Below are positions 44,735-54,567 of a stretch of DNA of 64,000 bases, piece by piece (the stretch's first letter is position 1; each line of letters opens with the position of its first letter). Under the pieces are notes generated by a model. It was not told the DNA's origin. It saw nothing but the letters and a program-made list of their open reading frames with translations, and did not search any database. Location of the stretch: assembly GCF_009388985.1 (NCBI RefSeq), contig NZ_CP036422.1, positions 3,858,501 to 3,922,500 on the forward strand, read 5' to 3'. The position numbers were made by a program, and so were the translations under genes. Source of the DNA: Halioglobus maricola. Lineage in GTDB: Bacteria; Pseudomonadota; Gammaproteobacteria; Pseudomonadales; Halieaceae.

Positions 44735-46618
44735 ATGCGCCTGCAGACAATCGACATACTCATTATTCTGGCCTACCTCGTAGCGACTGTGCTCATCGGC
44801 CTCTACCTGCGCAAGCGGGCCAGCGAAAACCTCCAGGCCTATTTCCAGGGTGGCAAGCAATTGCCCTGGTACATGCTCGGGCTGTCCAATGCCTCAGGGA
44901 TGTTCGATATCTCTGGCACCATGTGGTTGGTTGCCCTGTGTTTCGTCTACGGTATGAAGAGCATCTGGATTCCCTGGCTGTGGCCGGTATTCAACCAGGT
45001 GTTTCTGGCCGTGTTTCTGTCGATGTGGTTGCGCCGCTCCAACGTTCTCACCGGTGCCGAGTGGATGCACACACGGTTCGGTAACAATGTCGGAGCACGC
45101 CTTTCCCACGGCATCATCGTCGCCTTTGCCTTGATCAGCGTGCTGGGGTTCCTGGCGTATGGCTTCATCGGTGTAGGCAAGTTCATGGAGATCTTTATTC
45201 CCTGGGAAACGGTCTCCACAGTGGTGCCTTTCCATGTGCCTGAAGCCTATGTCCCCCACCTTTACGGTATATTCTTTACCAGTATCGCCACGCTCTATGT
45301 ACTACTGGGCGGCATGTACAGCATTGTTTGGGCGGATGTACTGCAATTCACCATCATGACCATCTCGGCAATCACCATTGCGGTGATCGCCATGATATCG
45401 GTCTCTCCAGAGGCTCTTCACGCGGCCACCCCGGAAGGCTGGGCCAATCCGTTTTTCGGCTGGCGCCTGGATCTCGACTGGAGCGGCATCATCGCTGAGG
45501 TCAACGACAAGATCATCTCCGATGGCTACACCCTGTTCAGCATTTTCTTCATGATGATGCTGTTCAAGGGGGTACTGCTGAGCCTGGCAGGGCCCGCGCC
45601 CAACTATGACATGCAGAAGATCCTGGCGACACGCTCGCCAAGAGAAGCCGCATTGATGAGCGGCTTCGTTTCAGTCGTGCTCATGCCCATCCGCTACCTG
45701 ATGATCGCCGGTTTCGCCGTACTCGCCATTGTCTACTATCAGGATCTTGACCTGGTTTCAGGTGGCGAACTGGACTTCGAAAACATTCTTCCCTCCGCCA
45801 TGCTGCAGTTTGTACCGGTGGGCCTACTCGGCCTGCTGCTCGCCGGACTGCTTGCAGCGTTCATGTCTACATTCGCTTCCACTGTGAACGCTGCGCCGGC
45901 CTACCTGGTCAACGACGTCTACAAACGCTATATCAAGCCCGAGGCCAGCGACAGACAGCTGGTACGTGCCAGCTACATTGTGTCCCTCTCTGTGGTGGTG
46001 ATCAGCATCCTGATCGGCCTGTTCGTAGAAAGTATCAACAGCGTATTAATGTGGCTGGTATCAGGACTCTGGGGCGGCTACGTGGTCTCCAACGTTCTCA
46101 AATGGTATTGGTGGCGCCTCAACGGCATGGGCTATTTCAGCGGAATGGCCGCCGGCATCTTCGGTGCTCTTGCCTTCCCACCGATGTTCCAGGGTGTATT
46201 TGAAGGGGTTTCCTCCGACATCTTGCCACTTTACCTGTTCCCGCTCCTGCTGATGTTCTCCGGCGCAGCCTGCATTCTGGCCAGCCTGTTCACCGAGCCC
46301 GAAGACAACGAAGTACTGCTGGATTTTTACACCAATGTAAGGCCCTGGGGTTTCTGGGGTCCTATCCAGCGTCTCGCCCTGGAGCGCGACCCAAATTTTA
46401 AACGCAACGAAGATTTCGGCCGCGACATGTTTAACGTGGCCCTGGGCATTGTCGCTCAGACCTGCCTGGTGGCAGCACCCATCTTCCTGGTTATTCGCGA
46501 GTGGACCTCCCTGAGCCTGAGCCTGGGAGTATTCGCCATCGCGGCGGCAGTGCTGTACCGCACCTGGTACAGCAACTTGCCGTCCGCGAACGAAAAACTC
46601 CGCTCCATTACTTACTGA
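44735..46618 (+). CDS. Sodium:solute symporter family transporter
   Basis: SSS-family inner-membrane symporter of 627 residues with about 13-14 hydrophobic segments. The N-terminus IDILIILAYLVATVLIGLYLRKRASENLQAYFQGGKQLPWYMLGLSNASGMFDISGTMW is the classic first two helices with the family's G-x-x-S-N pattern. GAGGA lies 9 bases before ATG. It opens a seven-gene operon and is followed 14 bases later by cellobiose phosphorylase, so its cargo is probably a disaccharide or monosaccharide from glucan/glucomannan. A LacI 2-type operator precedes it. Confidence 0.88.
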   Translation: MRLQTIDILIILAYLVATVLIGLYLRKRASENLQAYFQGGKQLPWYMLGLSNASGMFDISGTMWLVALCFVYGMKSIWIPWLWPVFNQVFLAVFLSMWLRRSNVLTGAEWMHTRFGNNVGARLSHGIIVAFALISVLGFLAYGFIGVGKFMEIFIPWETVSTVVPFHVPEAYVPHLYGIFFTSIATLYVLLGGMYSIVWADVLQFTIMTISAITIAVIAMISVSPEALHAATPEGWANPFFGWRLDLDWSGIIAEVNDKIISDGYTLFSIFFMMMLFKGVLLSLAGPAPNYDMQKILATRSPREAALMSGFVSVVLMPIRYLMIAGFAVLAIVYYQDLDLVSGGELDFENILPSAMLQFVPVGLLGLLLAGLLAAFMSTFASTVNAAPAYLVNDVYKRYIKPEASDRQLVRASYIVSLSVVVISILIGLFVESINSVLMWLVSGLWGGYVVSNVLKWYWWRLNGMGYFSGMAAGIFGALAFPPMFQGVFEGVSSDILPLYLFPLLLMFSGAACILASLFTEPEDNEVLLDFYTNVRPWGFWGPIQRLALERDPNFKRNEDFGRDMFNVALGIVAQTCLVAAPIFLVIREWTSLSLSLGVFAIAAAVLYRTWYSNLPSANEKLRSITY

Positions 46619-46632
46619 CAGCGAGAACAAAC

Positions 46633-49092
46633 ATGACTGCCGACAACGCAGCAAGCTATGGGTTTTTTGACGACGAGAATCGAGAGTATGTCGTCACTGA
46701 GCCCCGCACACCCTACCCCTGGATCAACTATCTGGGCAGCGAAAATTTCTTTTCGCTCATTTCCAATACCGCGGGAGGGTACAGCTTCTATCGCGACGCA
46801 AAATTCCGCCGACTCACCCGCTATCGCTACAACAATGTTCCTATGGACGACGGCGGCCGGTACTTCTACATCCGCGATGGTGAAACCATCTGGAATCCGG
46901 GCTGGAAACCAACTCGCACTGAACTCGACGACTACAGTTGCCGCCATGGCATGGGCTACACCCGGGTCGCGGGCGCAAAGAACGGCCTACACTGCGACGT
47001 ACTGTTCTTTGTGCCGCCGGGAGACAATGTCGAAATCCAGAAGCTCACCCTGCGCAACGATTCCCAGGAGGAAAAGCAGGTGCAGTTGTTCTCACTCCTC
47101 GAATGGTGCCTGTGGAATGCCGAGGACGACACCACCAACTTTCAACGGAATTATTCTACCGGTGAAGTAGAAGTCGAAAACTCAACGATCTACCACAAAA
47201 CCGAATACCGCGAGCGCCGCAATCACTACGCTTTCTATCACTGCAATGCAGAGCTGGCTGGATTCGACACCAGCCGGGACAGTTTTCTGGGGCCCTATAA
47301 CGGCTTTGACCAACCCGAGGCGGTCACCTCCGGTAAGCCGGGGAATTCCATCGCCCACGGCTGGTCACCCATCGCGTCCCATGCTGTCGACATCACCCTG
47401 GCGCCCGGAGAAAGTCGTGAGCTTGTTTTTCTGCTCGGTTACCTGGAGGTCGCTGAGGAACACAAGTGGGAATCACCTGGTGTTATCAACAAGGCCCCGG
47501 CGCATGAGCTGATTGCCCGCTATGGCACTGTAGAACAAGCCGATGCCAGTTTTGCGGAGTTGGGTACTTACTGGGAAAATCTTCTCGGTGGGTTTCAGCT
47601 TCAGTCTCACGACCCGCGCCTGGATCGCATGGTGAACATCTGGAACCAGTACCAGTGCATGGTCACGTTTAACATGTCGCGCAGTGCTTCCTTCTTCGAA
47701 GCGGGCATTGGCCGGGGCATGGGCTTTCGCGACTCCAATCAGGACTTGCTCGGTTTTTTCCACCTGCAACCGGAGCGCGCGCGCGAGCGCATCCTCGATA
47801 TTGCTGCCACCCAGTTTGAAGACGGCTCGGTGTACCACCAATACCAACCGCTGACCAAACGAGGGAATGCGGCTATCGGCGGCAATTTCAATGACGACCC
47901 ACTGTGGCTGATCTGCTCAACAACAGCGTATCTGAGAGAGACCGGCGACTTCAGCATTCTCGAACAGCAGGTGCCCTTCGGTAACGACGAAAACAACTGC
48001 GCCAGCATGCTCGAACATCTTCGTCGCTCCTTCGACCACGTGACCAACAATCTCGGACCACACAAGCTCCCGTTGATCGGCCGCGCCGACTGGAACGACT
48101 GTCTCAATCTGAACTGCTTCTCCACCGATCCCAACGAATCATTCCAGACGACCGAGAACAAGGCGGGCGCTATTGCCGAATCGCTGATGATCGCCGGTGC
48201 CTTCGTGCTCTACGGCACTGAATACACCGACCTGTGTCGTCATCTGGGAGACGACGCTGAAGCGGATCGCGCGGGCGCTGCGGTGAGGGCCATGGAGCAG
48301 GCTGTGATTGAACACGGGTGGGATGGTGAGTGGTTCCTGCGCGCCTACGATGCGGCCGGCAACAAAGTGGGCAGCAACGAGAACGAAGAGAGCAAAATCT
48401 TCATTGAGTCCCAGGGTTTTTGCGCCATGGCTGGCATCGGCCTCGAACAAGGGCTCGTCGAGAAATCGCTGGACTCGGTACAGGAGCATCTGGATACGCC
48501 CTACGGCATCGTACTCAACTACCCCGCCTTCACCCGCTACCATCTGGAGTATGGCGAGATATCCACCTACCCGCCGGGCTACAAGGAAAATGGGGGTATC
48601 TTCTGCCACAACAACCCCTGGGTCATGATTGGCGAGACTGTGCTCGGTCGTGGCGATCAGGCCTATGACTACTACTGCAAACAGGCTCCCGCCTTTCAGG
48701 ACCACGTGAACCTGCGCAAAATCGAGCCCTATGCCTATGCTCAAATGGTGGCAGGCAAAGAAGCACCACTGCCGGGCGAAGCAAAAAATTCATGGCTGAC
48801 TGGCACTGCCGCCTGGAACTACCACACCATCACCGAGCACATCCTTGGCATAAAGCCGCGCTTCGAAGGCCTGCTGCTGGACCCCTGCATCCCCACCGCC
48901 TGGCAAGGCTACACAGTACAGCGCCAGTTCCGTGGGAAACAGGCTAGCATTCGTGTGCATAACCCCGACGGTGTATCCAAAGGCGTGAAACGGATTACCC
49001 TCAATGGCAAAGAGGTCGCCGGACAAATTGTTGACCTTTCTGCCTGCGGTGACAGCTGCGAGATTGAAGTCTGGATGGGTGGAGCAGGGTAA
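46633..49092 (+). CDS. GH94 cellobiose phosphorylase
   Basis: Glycosyltransferase-like GH94 phosphorylase of 819 residues, the normal size. It converts cellobiose and phosphate to glucose-1-phosphate and glucose in the cytoplasm. Family features: GYGFFDDENREYVVTEP and RTPYPWINYLGSENFFSLISNTAGGYSFY at the N-terminus, GRGMGFRDSNQDLLGF, and the GRADWNDCLNLNCF segment whose Asp489 fits the catalytic acid. ATG 46633 follows the symporter stop by 14 bases; a longer frame runs back into the symporter and is rejected. Saved phosphate-bond energy matches the GH130 strategy used for mannan in this locus. Confidence 0.92.
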   Translation: MTADNAASYGFFDDENREYVVTEPRTPYPWINYLGSENFFSLISNTAGGYSFYRDAKFRRLTRYRYNNVPMDDGGRYFYIRDGETIWNPGWKPTRTELDDYSCRHGMGYTRVAGAKNGLHCDVLFFVPPGDNVEIQKLTLRNDSQEEKQVQLFSLLEWCLWNAEDDTTNFQRNYSTGEVEVENSTIYHKTEYRERRNHYAFYHCNAELAGFDTSRDSFLGPYNGFDQPEAVTSGKPGNSIAHGWSPIASHAVDITLAPGESRELVFLLGYLEVAEEHKWESPGVINKAPAHELIARYGTVEQADASFAELGTYWENLLGGFQLQSHDPRLDRMVNIWNQYQCMVTFNMSRSASFFEAGIGRGMGFRDSNQDLLGFFHLQPERARERILDIAATQFEDGSVYHQYQPLTKRGNAAIGGNFNDDPLWLICSTTAYLRETGDFSILEQQVPFGNDENNCASMLEHLRRSFDHVTNNLGPHKLPLIGRADWNDCLNLNCFSTDPNESFQTTENKAGAIAESLMIAGAFVLYGTEYTDLCRHLGDDAEADRAGAAVRAMEQAVIEHGWDGEWFLRAYDAAGNKVGSNENEESKIFIESQGFCAMAGIGLEQGLVEKSLDSVQEHLDTPYGIVLNYPAFTRYHLEYGEISTYPPGYKENGGIFCHNNPWVMIGETVLGRGDQAYDYYCKQAPAFQDHVNLRKIEPYAYAQMVAGKEAPLPGEAKNSWLTGTAAWNYHTITEHILGIKPRFEGLLLDPCIPTAWQGYTVQRQFRGKQASIRVHNPDGVSKGVKRITLNGKEVAGQIVDLSACGDSCEIEVWMGGAG

Positions 49093-49108
49093 CCCCTGCA
49101 TCGATGCC

Positions 49109-50338
49109 ATGACTTCTCACTCTCCCAGTGTCAGCACTGCCGCGGCGCGCGCCGAACTCGCACGTATCCAGCACTGGTGGCTGACAAAGAGTATCGATCC
49201 CCGTGGCGGGTTCATGGGAGAGATTGATCATCAGGGGCGCGCTGTTCCTGGTGCCAACAAAGGCGTCGTCCTGCACTGCCGCATCCTCTGGTTTTTTAGC
49301 GCACACGCCCATCACAGCGATGACAGGGAGTCGCTGCAAGCCGCCCAACAAGCCTATGACTATCTGCTAGAACACTTTGACGACCCCCTCGAAGGCGGTG
49401 TCTTCTGGGAGCTGTCTGCCAACGGCCAAGCGCTCAACATCCGCAAGCAGACCTACGCCACCTGCTATGCAATTTACGCGCTCGCGGCCTACCATCGCGC
49501 AAGCGGCAACGCTGCCGCGCTAACCAAAGCGCTGGCTTATTTCCAGGTTCTGGAACGCAATGCGCGCAATCACTGTTGCGGCGGTTACTTCGAGGCCTTC
49601 TCACGCGACTGGACACCACTACAGGACACCCGTCTCGGCACCGGCGATCATAACTTTCCGATAAAGATGAATACTCATCTGCACGCAGTGGAAGCTTTCT
49701 CTGCGCTGTACCGAGAGGCAGGGGATCCGCTGGTTCGGCAGCGTCTGCTGGAGCTACTGGAACTGTTCGACACTTATTTCATTGACGAGGCAAGCGGCCA
49801 TCTCCGCCAATGTTTCGAGCTGCATTGGGTGGACAAGTCACCCATCCGCTCCTATGGCCATGATCTGGAAGCGGGATGGATGCTATACCGGGCAGCGCAG
49901 CGCGTCGAAGACACCGAAATGACGACGCGCTTCAGGCGCCACCTGCTACACATCGCAGACACCTGCCTGGACGAAGGATTCGGTGATCGTGGCCAGCTGT
50001 GCAGCAAGCTCGATCTGAACAGTGGCAAACGCGATGACACCAGTGTCTGGTGGGTGCAGGCCGAGGCTCTCATCGGATTTGCCACTGCCTACAGGGTCAG
50101 TGGTGAAACGCGCTATCTGGCGGCCTGCGAGAGGATCTGGCAGGCGCTGGAGTCACATCGTGACGAGAAGCATGGCGAGTGGCACGCTGAGACTATTCGC
50201 GGCACCCCTTGCCTGACACCGGGCCTGTATAAGGCCGGCACATGGAAAGGCCCCTATCACAATGGCAGGGCCATGCTGCGGCTGATCGACCTGCTCGCAG
50301 ACGCCGGCACGGAGGTAGACTATGTCCGGGCATCATAA
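49109..50338 (+). CDS. AGE-family cellobiose/mannobiose 2-epimerase, second copy
   Basis: A 409-residue paralogue of the epimerase at 29430. It keeps SYGHDLEAGW and WKGPYHNGRA with the catalytic histidines, and FWELSANGQALNIRKQTYATCYAIYAL. It starts 16 bases after the cellobiose phosphorylase. Sitting in the glucan arm, it may turn cellobiose into glucosyl-mannose or act on mixed glucomannan dimers, while the first copy serves the GH130 arm; substrate division between the two is inference. The operon continues with the GPH transporter, whose start lies 17 bases inside this gene. Confidence 0.87.
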   Translation: MTSHSPSVSTAAARAELARIQHWWLTKSIDPRGGFMGEIDHQGRAVPGANKGVVLHCRILWFFSAHAHHSDDRESLQAAQQAYDYLLEHFDDPLEGGVFWELSANGQALNIRKQTYATCYAIYALAAYHRASGNAAALTKALAYFQVLERNARNHCCGGYFEAFSRDWTPLQDTRLGTGDHNFPIKMNTHLHAVEAFSALYREAGDPLVRQRLLELLELFDTYFIDEASGHLRQCFELHWVDKSPIRSYGHDLEAGWMLYRAAQRVEDTEMTTRFRRHLLHIADTCLDEGFGDRGQLCSKLDLNSGKRDDTSVWWVQAEALIGFATAYRVSGETRYLAACERIWQALESHRDEKHGEWHAETIRGTPCLTPGLYKAGTWKGPYHNGRAMLRLIDLLADAGTEVDYVRAS

Positions 50339-51710
50339 ATCCGCCGGCGATCGCCTGGCTCCATTGGGCTGGACCGAGAAACTCGGCTATGGCCTTGGCG
50401 ACGCTGGCTTCAACCTTTACTGGATAGTGATAGCCTCTTTTCTCGCGGCCTTCTATACCGAAGTTTTCGGAATCTCTGCAGCGGCCGCTGGCACTATGCT
50501 GTTCGTCACCAAGATTGTCGACGCCTTTACCGATCCTATAATGGGCGCTGTCGCAGACCGCACCGAAACCCGGTTCGGAAAGTTTCGCCCTTATCTTCTG
50601 TTCGCTGGCCTACCCATGGCTGCTGCTGCGGTGTTGACCTTCACCACACCGGACCTGGATGAAACCGGAAAATTAATTTGGGCCTATATCAGTTACACCC
50701 TCATGATGATGATGTACACGGTGCTAAGCACACCCTACTCGTCACTTTCGGGCGTCATGACCGCGCGCAGCCAGGATCGCACTACCCTTATCAGCCTGCG
50801 TTTCCTGTTCGCGTTTAGCTGCGGTGCGCTGGTCAACAAGTTCACCCTGCCGCTGGTCGATCTGCTAGGCGCGGGCAATGAAATACTGGGCTGGCAACTG
50901 ACCGTTGCTCTCTACGGCGCGCTGGCCACCGTGATTTTTATCATCACCTTCGTCACAACCCGGGAGCGTATATCCCCGCCACCGCAACAAAACAGCAAGC
51001 CACTGGACGACATCGCCGACCTGATCGGAAACAAGCCCTGGCTGATCCTGTTTGTACTGGCCATGGTGATCATGATGACCATAACCATGCGCGCGGGTTC
51101 GGCCTACTATTACTTCCACTACTATGTGGAGCGGCCGGAGTTTCTCCCCGACTACCTTTTTTGGCAAATGGTCGCCTATGCCGCCGGGGCATTACTGGCA
51201 CCGGTCATGACTCGCCACATCGATAAGCCAAGGCTCCTCATGCTGCTCATGGGCATAGTGGCAGTGCTATCCACGCTCTTTTTCTTTGTCCCCAAAGACA
51301 TGATCTGGGCCATGTTCACACTGAATATTCTGATCAGCCTCGCACTGGGTCCGAAGTCACCTCTGACCTGGTCGATGTACGCGGATACGGCCGACTACAA
51401 TGAGTGGCGCACCGGTCGACGCGCTACGGCAATGACATTTTCAGCGGCCACGTTTTCACAGAAATTGGGCGGAGCGCTCGGCTCAGCAGGTATGCTGTGG
51501 ATTCTAGCGGCACTGGGCTACGCGGCGAATGAGGCCCAAAGCGGCGCCTCGCAAACCGGTATCGCACTGCTACAAACTGCCATCCCGGGATTTTTCGCCC
51601 TCATTGCAATGTTCGTGGTACGGGGCTATTCGCTCAGCAGCGATCAACTGGCATCGATCCAGAGCGACCTCGTCGCCCGCAGTCGAGGGGAAGAAAGTCT
51701 TGAGCAGTAG
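50322..51710 (+). CDS. GPH family sugar:cation symporter
   Basis: Glycoside-pentoside-hexuronide symporter (MelB/XylP-like, MFS superfamily) of 462 residues with 12 predicted helices. Signature features: WTEKLGYGLGDAGFNLYW at the start, DAFTDPIMGAVADRTETRFGKFRPYLL between helices 2 and 3, and SMYADTADYNEWRTGRRATAM. GGAGG lies 6 bases before ATG. It overlaps the epimerase by 17 bases and the next GH94 gene by 11. It should import a disaccharide or aldonic disaccharide with Na+ or H+. Confidence 0.9.
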   Translation: MSGHHKSAGDRLAPLGWTEKLGYGLGDAGFNLYWIVIASFLAAFYTEVFGISAAAAGTMLFVTKIVDAFTDPIMGAVADRTETRFGKFRPYLLFAGLPMAAAAVLTFTTPDLDETGKLIWAYISYTLMMMMYTVLSTPYSSLSGVMTARSQDRTTLISLRFLFAFSCGALVNKFTLPLVDLLGAGNEILGWQLTVALYGALATVIFIITFVTTRERISPPPQQNSKPLDDIADLIGNKPWLILFVLAMVIMMTITMRAGSAYYYFHYYVERPEFLPDYLFWQMVAYAAGALLAPVMTRHIDKPRLLMLLMGIVAVLSTLFFFVPKDMIWAMFTLNILISLALGPKSPLTWSMYADTADYNEWRTGRRATAMTFSAATFSQKLGGALGSAGMLWILAALGYAANEAQSGASQTGIALLQTAIPGFFALIAMFVVRGYSLSSDQLASIQSDLVARSRGEESLEQ

Positions 51711-54057
51711 CACTCCGGATTGGCTTTCGAGTAAAGGGCAACGGCTGGCGTTACATTCTCCATTGACGATGCCGCGCGCGTCCACGTTTCTGTGGAACAA
51801 GACAATGCTGTTGCAAGTCAACTGTCGCGGTTACACGACAGCGCGCCACATGCAGCCAGAGCCCGGTCAATACAGCTACGCACCCATCCTCGAAGCGAAA
51901 ACCTTCATGCAGCCGGAACAAGGGCACTATGCCCACCACCCTGGTCGCTTCGTCTACATCAAGGACGAACAGCGCGACGAACTGTTCTCCGTGCCCTATG
52001 AGCCGGTGCGTGCGATCCCGGATAAGTTTACATTTTCAGCCGGACCCGGCGATGCTCAATGGGAGATATCCCACAAGGGTATCGGGCTGAACTGGCAGGT
52101 GACACTGCCGCCGGAAGAAGCTGCCGAGTTGTGGCAACTCACCGTCAGCAACGACTCGCCGGAAGCTCGCCAGCTCAGCATCTATCCCTGTTTCACCATT
52201 GGCTACATGAGTTGGATGTATCAGGCGGCGGAGTACTCTGCTAATGCAGGCGGCATTATTGCCCGCTGTACAAGCCCCTACCAGAAACTGGAAGACTACG
52301 CCGCCATCAAGCAGGCGAAAGACCTGACCTACCTGCTGCATGACACCGAACCGGACGCATTCGAATGCGACCGGGAACGCTTTGAAGGAGAGGGAGGCCC
52401 TCACAATCCGGATGCCCTCAATGCTGAACTGCTGGCGGGCTCGGCAGCCCACTACCGCGTCCCGGTGGCTGCACTGCAATACCGCGTGACGCTCGCGCCT
52501 GGCGAATCAATCCGCTACAAGTTCCTGTTCGGGCCAGCTCAAAATGAACAAGACATCGCCAGCGCGCGCCGCCAGCTACTGCAAGACGAGGCCGGCTTCA
52601 GTGGCTACCGACAAACGCTGGAAATCGGTCACGCCAGTATCAGTTGCGCCAGCCCAGACCCAATGCTGGATCACTTCTGCAATCACTGGCTGCCGCGTCA
52701 GGTCTATTACCACTCCGATATAAATCGTCTTACTACCGACCCACAAACCCGCAATTTTCTCCAGGACCACATGGGTGCTGCGTATCTCAAGCGATGCGAT
52801 CCTGCAGAAGCGTTTCGGCTCGCCCTGAGCCAGCAGGCTGACGACGGCACCTTACCCGACGGGATTCTGCTGCAGGAAGGAGCCGAGCTGAAGTACATCA
52901 ACCAGGTCCCCCACAGCGACCACGCCATCTGGCTGCCGGTTTGCCTGGAGGCCTATCTGGCGGAGAGCGGGAACTGGGCGTTTCTGCGAGAGACTGTCAA
53001 TGGCAGCACCGTCTTCGCCAGGGTGCTCCAGGCACTGAATGCATTGCTCGCGCACCGCGACCACCGCGGCTTATGTTTCATTGACCAGGGCGACTGGTGC
53101 GACCCGATGAACATGGTCGGCCACAAGGGCAGCGGCGTCTCAGGGTGGCTCAGCATCGCTGCGATTCACGCGCTGCGTCTCTGGAGCCGGGTAGCGCGCC
53201 AGGCGGGAGAAGCAAACGCTGCTGCCGATTGTGAGCAATCAGCGCAGGCGCTCAGCGACAACGTCAACGCACATCTTTGGGACGGCAACTGGTACGCTCG
53301 GGGCATCACCGACGACGATGTGAAGTTTGGCATCAGTAAGGACACCGAGGGCCGAATCTATCTCAATCCACAGTCCTGGGCACTGCTCGCGGGATGTGCC
53401 GACGACTCTCAACGGCAGCGCCTCATCGCTGAAGTTGAAAGCCAACTGGGCACGCCCTATGGGATCGCCATGCTCGCCCCTGCGTACACCGGCATGCGCG
53501 AGGATGTCGGCCGCCTAACCCAGAAATTTCCCGGCACTGCGGAAAACGGCTCTATCTACAATCACGCCGCCATGTTCTATATTCACGCACTCTACGCCAT
53601 CGGCGAAAGCGACCGTGCATTTCACTGGCTGCGCAAGATGCTGCCAGGGCCAGGCGAGGACGACTTGCTCGCACGAGGCCAACTGCCGACATTCGTACCT
53701 AACTACTATCGCGGCGCCTGGCAACAGTATCCCGACAGCGCCGGCACTTCGAGCCAACTCTTCAATACTGGCAGCGCTGCATGGTTCTACCGCTGCCTCA
53801 TAGAACAGCTCTATGGTCTGAGGGGCTGCCCGGAGGGACTAACGCTGGACCCGCAATTACCCAGCGAATGGCAGACTGCGAGTGCAGTGCGGCACTTTCG
53901 CGGGGCCACGTTTGCAGTGAGCTATCGCAGAGATCCGGGCACCAAAGCAACCACAGCACTTCTCAATGGCGCACCACTACCAGACAACACGGTTCGCGAT
54001 ATCGAGACCGGAGCGCACTACACCATTGAGCTGCTCTTACCCGCGAGCCGTAAGTAG
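51700..54057 (+). CDS. GH94 phosphorylase, probable cellobionic acid phosphorylase
   Basis: Second GH94 enzyme, 785 residues, only distantly like the cellobiose phosphorylase upstream. The N-terminus (SPLTMPRASTFLWNK, MLLQVNCRGYTT, MQPEPGQYSYAPILEAKTFMQPEQ) and the active-site segment FIDQGDWCDPMNMVG, with Asp468 as the likely acid, resemble cellobionic acid phosphorylases, which are near 790 residues. Start TTG 51700 is chosen because GAGGGG lies 9 bases upstream and the homologous N-terminus begins before ATG 51769. The next gene, with no gap, encodes gluconokinase: cellobionate plus phosphate would yield glucose-1-phosphate and gluconate. The assignment rests on family resemblance and this context. 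Confidence 0.75.
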   Translation: MSSSTPDWLSSKGQRLALHSPLTMPRASTFLWNKTMLLQVNCRGYTTARHMQPEPGQYSYAPILEAKTFMQPEQGHYAHHPGRFVYIKDEQRDELFSVPYEPVRAIPDKFTFSAGPGDAQWEISHKGIGLNWQVTLPPEEAAELWQLTVSNDSPEARQLSIYPCFTIGYMSWMYQAAEYSANAGGIIARCTSPYQKLEDYAAIKQAKDLTYLLHDTEPDAFECDRERFEGEGGPHNPDALNAELLAGSAAHYRVPVAALQYRVTLAPGESIRYKFLFGPAQNEQDIASARRQLLQDEAGFSGYRQTLEIGHASISCASPDPMLDHFCNHWLPRQVYYHSDINRLTTDPQTRNFLQDHMGAAYLKRCDPAEAFRLALSQQADDGTLPDGILLQEGAELKYINQVPHSDHAIWLPVCLEAYLAESGNWAFLRETVNGSTVFARVLQALNALLAHRDHRGLCFIDQGDWCDPMNMVGHKGSGVSGWLSIAAIHALRLWSRVARQAGEANAAADCEQSAQALSDNVNAHLWDGNWYARGITDDDVKFGISKDTEGRIYLNPQSWALLAGCADDSQRQRLIAEVESQLGTPYGIAMLAPAYTGMREDVGRLTQKFPGTAENGSIYNHAAMFYIHALYAIGESDRAFHWLRKMLPGPGEDDLLARGQLPTFVPNYYRGAWQQYPDSAGTSSQLFNTGSAAWFYRCLIEQLYGLRGCPEGLTLDPQLPSEWQTASAVRHFRGATFAVSYRRDPGTKATTALLNGAPLPDNTVRDIETGAHYTIELLLPASRK

Positions 54058-54567
54058 ATGGCTAAGCTGATCGTCATCATGGGCCCTGCTGGCTGCGGCA
54101 AGTCGGTGGTCGCCGCAAGAATAGCCGCCGCCCGCAGTGCCACCGCGCTGGACGCAGACGACTTTCACAGCCGCGAGAACATCGCGCACATGGCCGGCGG
54201 AAACCCCCTGACGGATGCCCAGCGCGAACCGTGGATCGCAGCCATGGAAAAAGAACTGCATGCACGTCTAGGAAACAACGAGAACATCGTGCTGGCTTAC
54301 AGTGGCCTGCGCCGAGCGCATCGCGCCCGGATTCGGGCCTGTGCCCAGCGCAGTCTCTTTATCAAGTTGCAGGTGCCGATCGCACAACTGCAGGAACGGG
54401 TCGCAAAACGGCAGAATCATTTCATGTCAGCGCAGATGCTGCCCTCCCAGCTCGCAGCCATGGAGAGCCCCGCAAGCGAGGAAACTATCGTACAGATAGC
54501 GGCGCACGGCTCACTCGATGATGTTGTTGAAAGCACGCTCAATGCCATTCGGGAGACTTTTTCATGA
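54058..54567 (+). CDS. gntK: Gluconokinase
   Basis: Small P-loop kinase of 169 residues: Walker A GPAGCGKS (residues 9-16), then LDADDFHSRENIAHMAGGNPLTDAQREPWIAAM, which is the gluconokinase substrate region (DxDDFH...NxxxMxxGxPLxDxDRxPWL). It phosphorylates gluconate to 6-phosphogluconate for the Entner-Doudoroff or pentose phosphate route. The ATG directly follows the TAG of the GH94 gene. No other gluconate gene is nearby, so the gluconate most likely comes from phosphorolysis of cellobionate by its neighbour. Confidence 0.9.
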   Translation: MAKLIVIMGPAGCGKSVVAARIAAARSATALDADDFHSRENIAHMAGGNPLTDAQREPWIAAMEKELHARLGNNENIVLAYSGLRRAHRARIRACAQRSLFIKLQVPIAQLQERVAKRQNHFMSAQMLPSQLAAMESPASEETIVQIAAHGSLDDVVESTLNAIRETFS

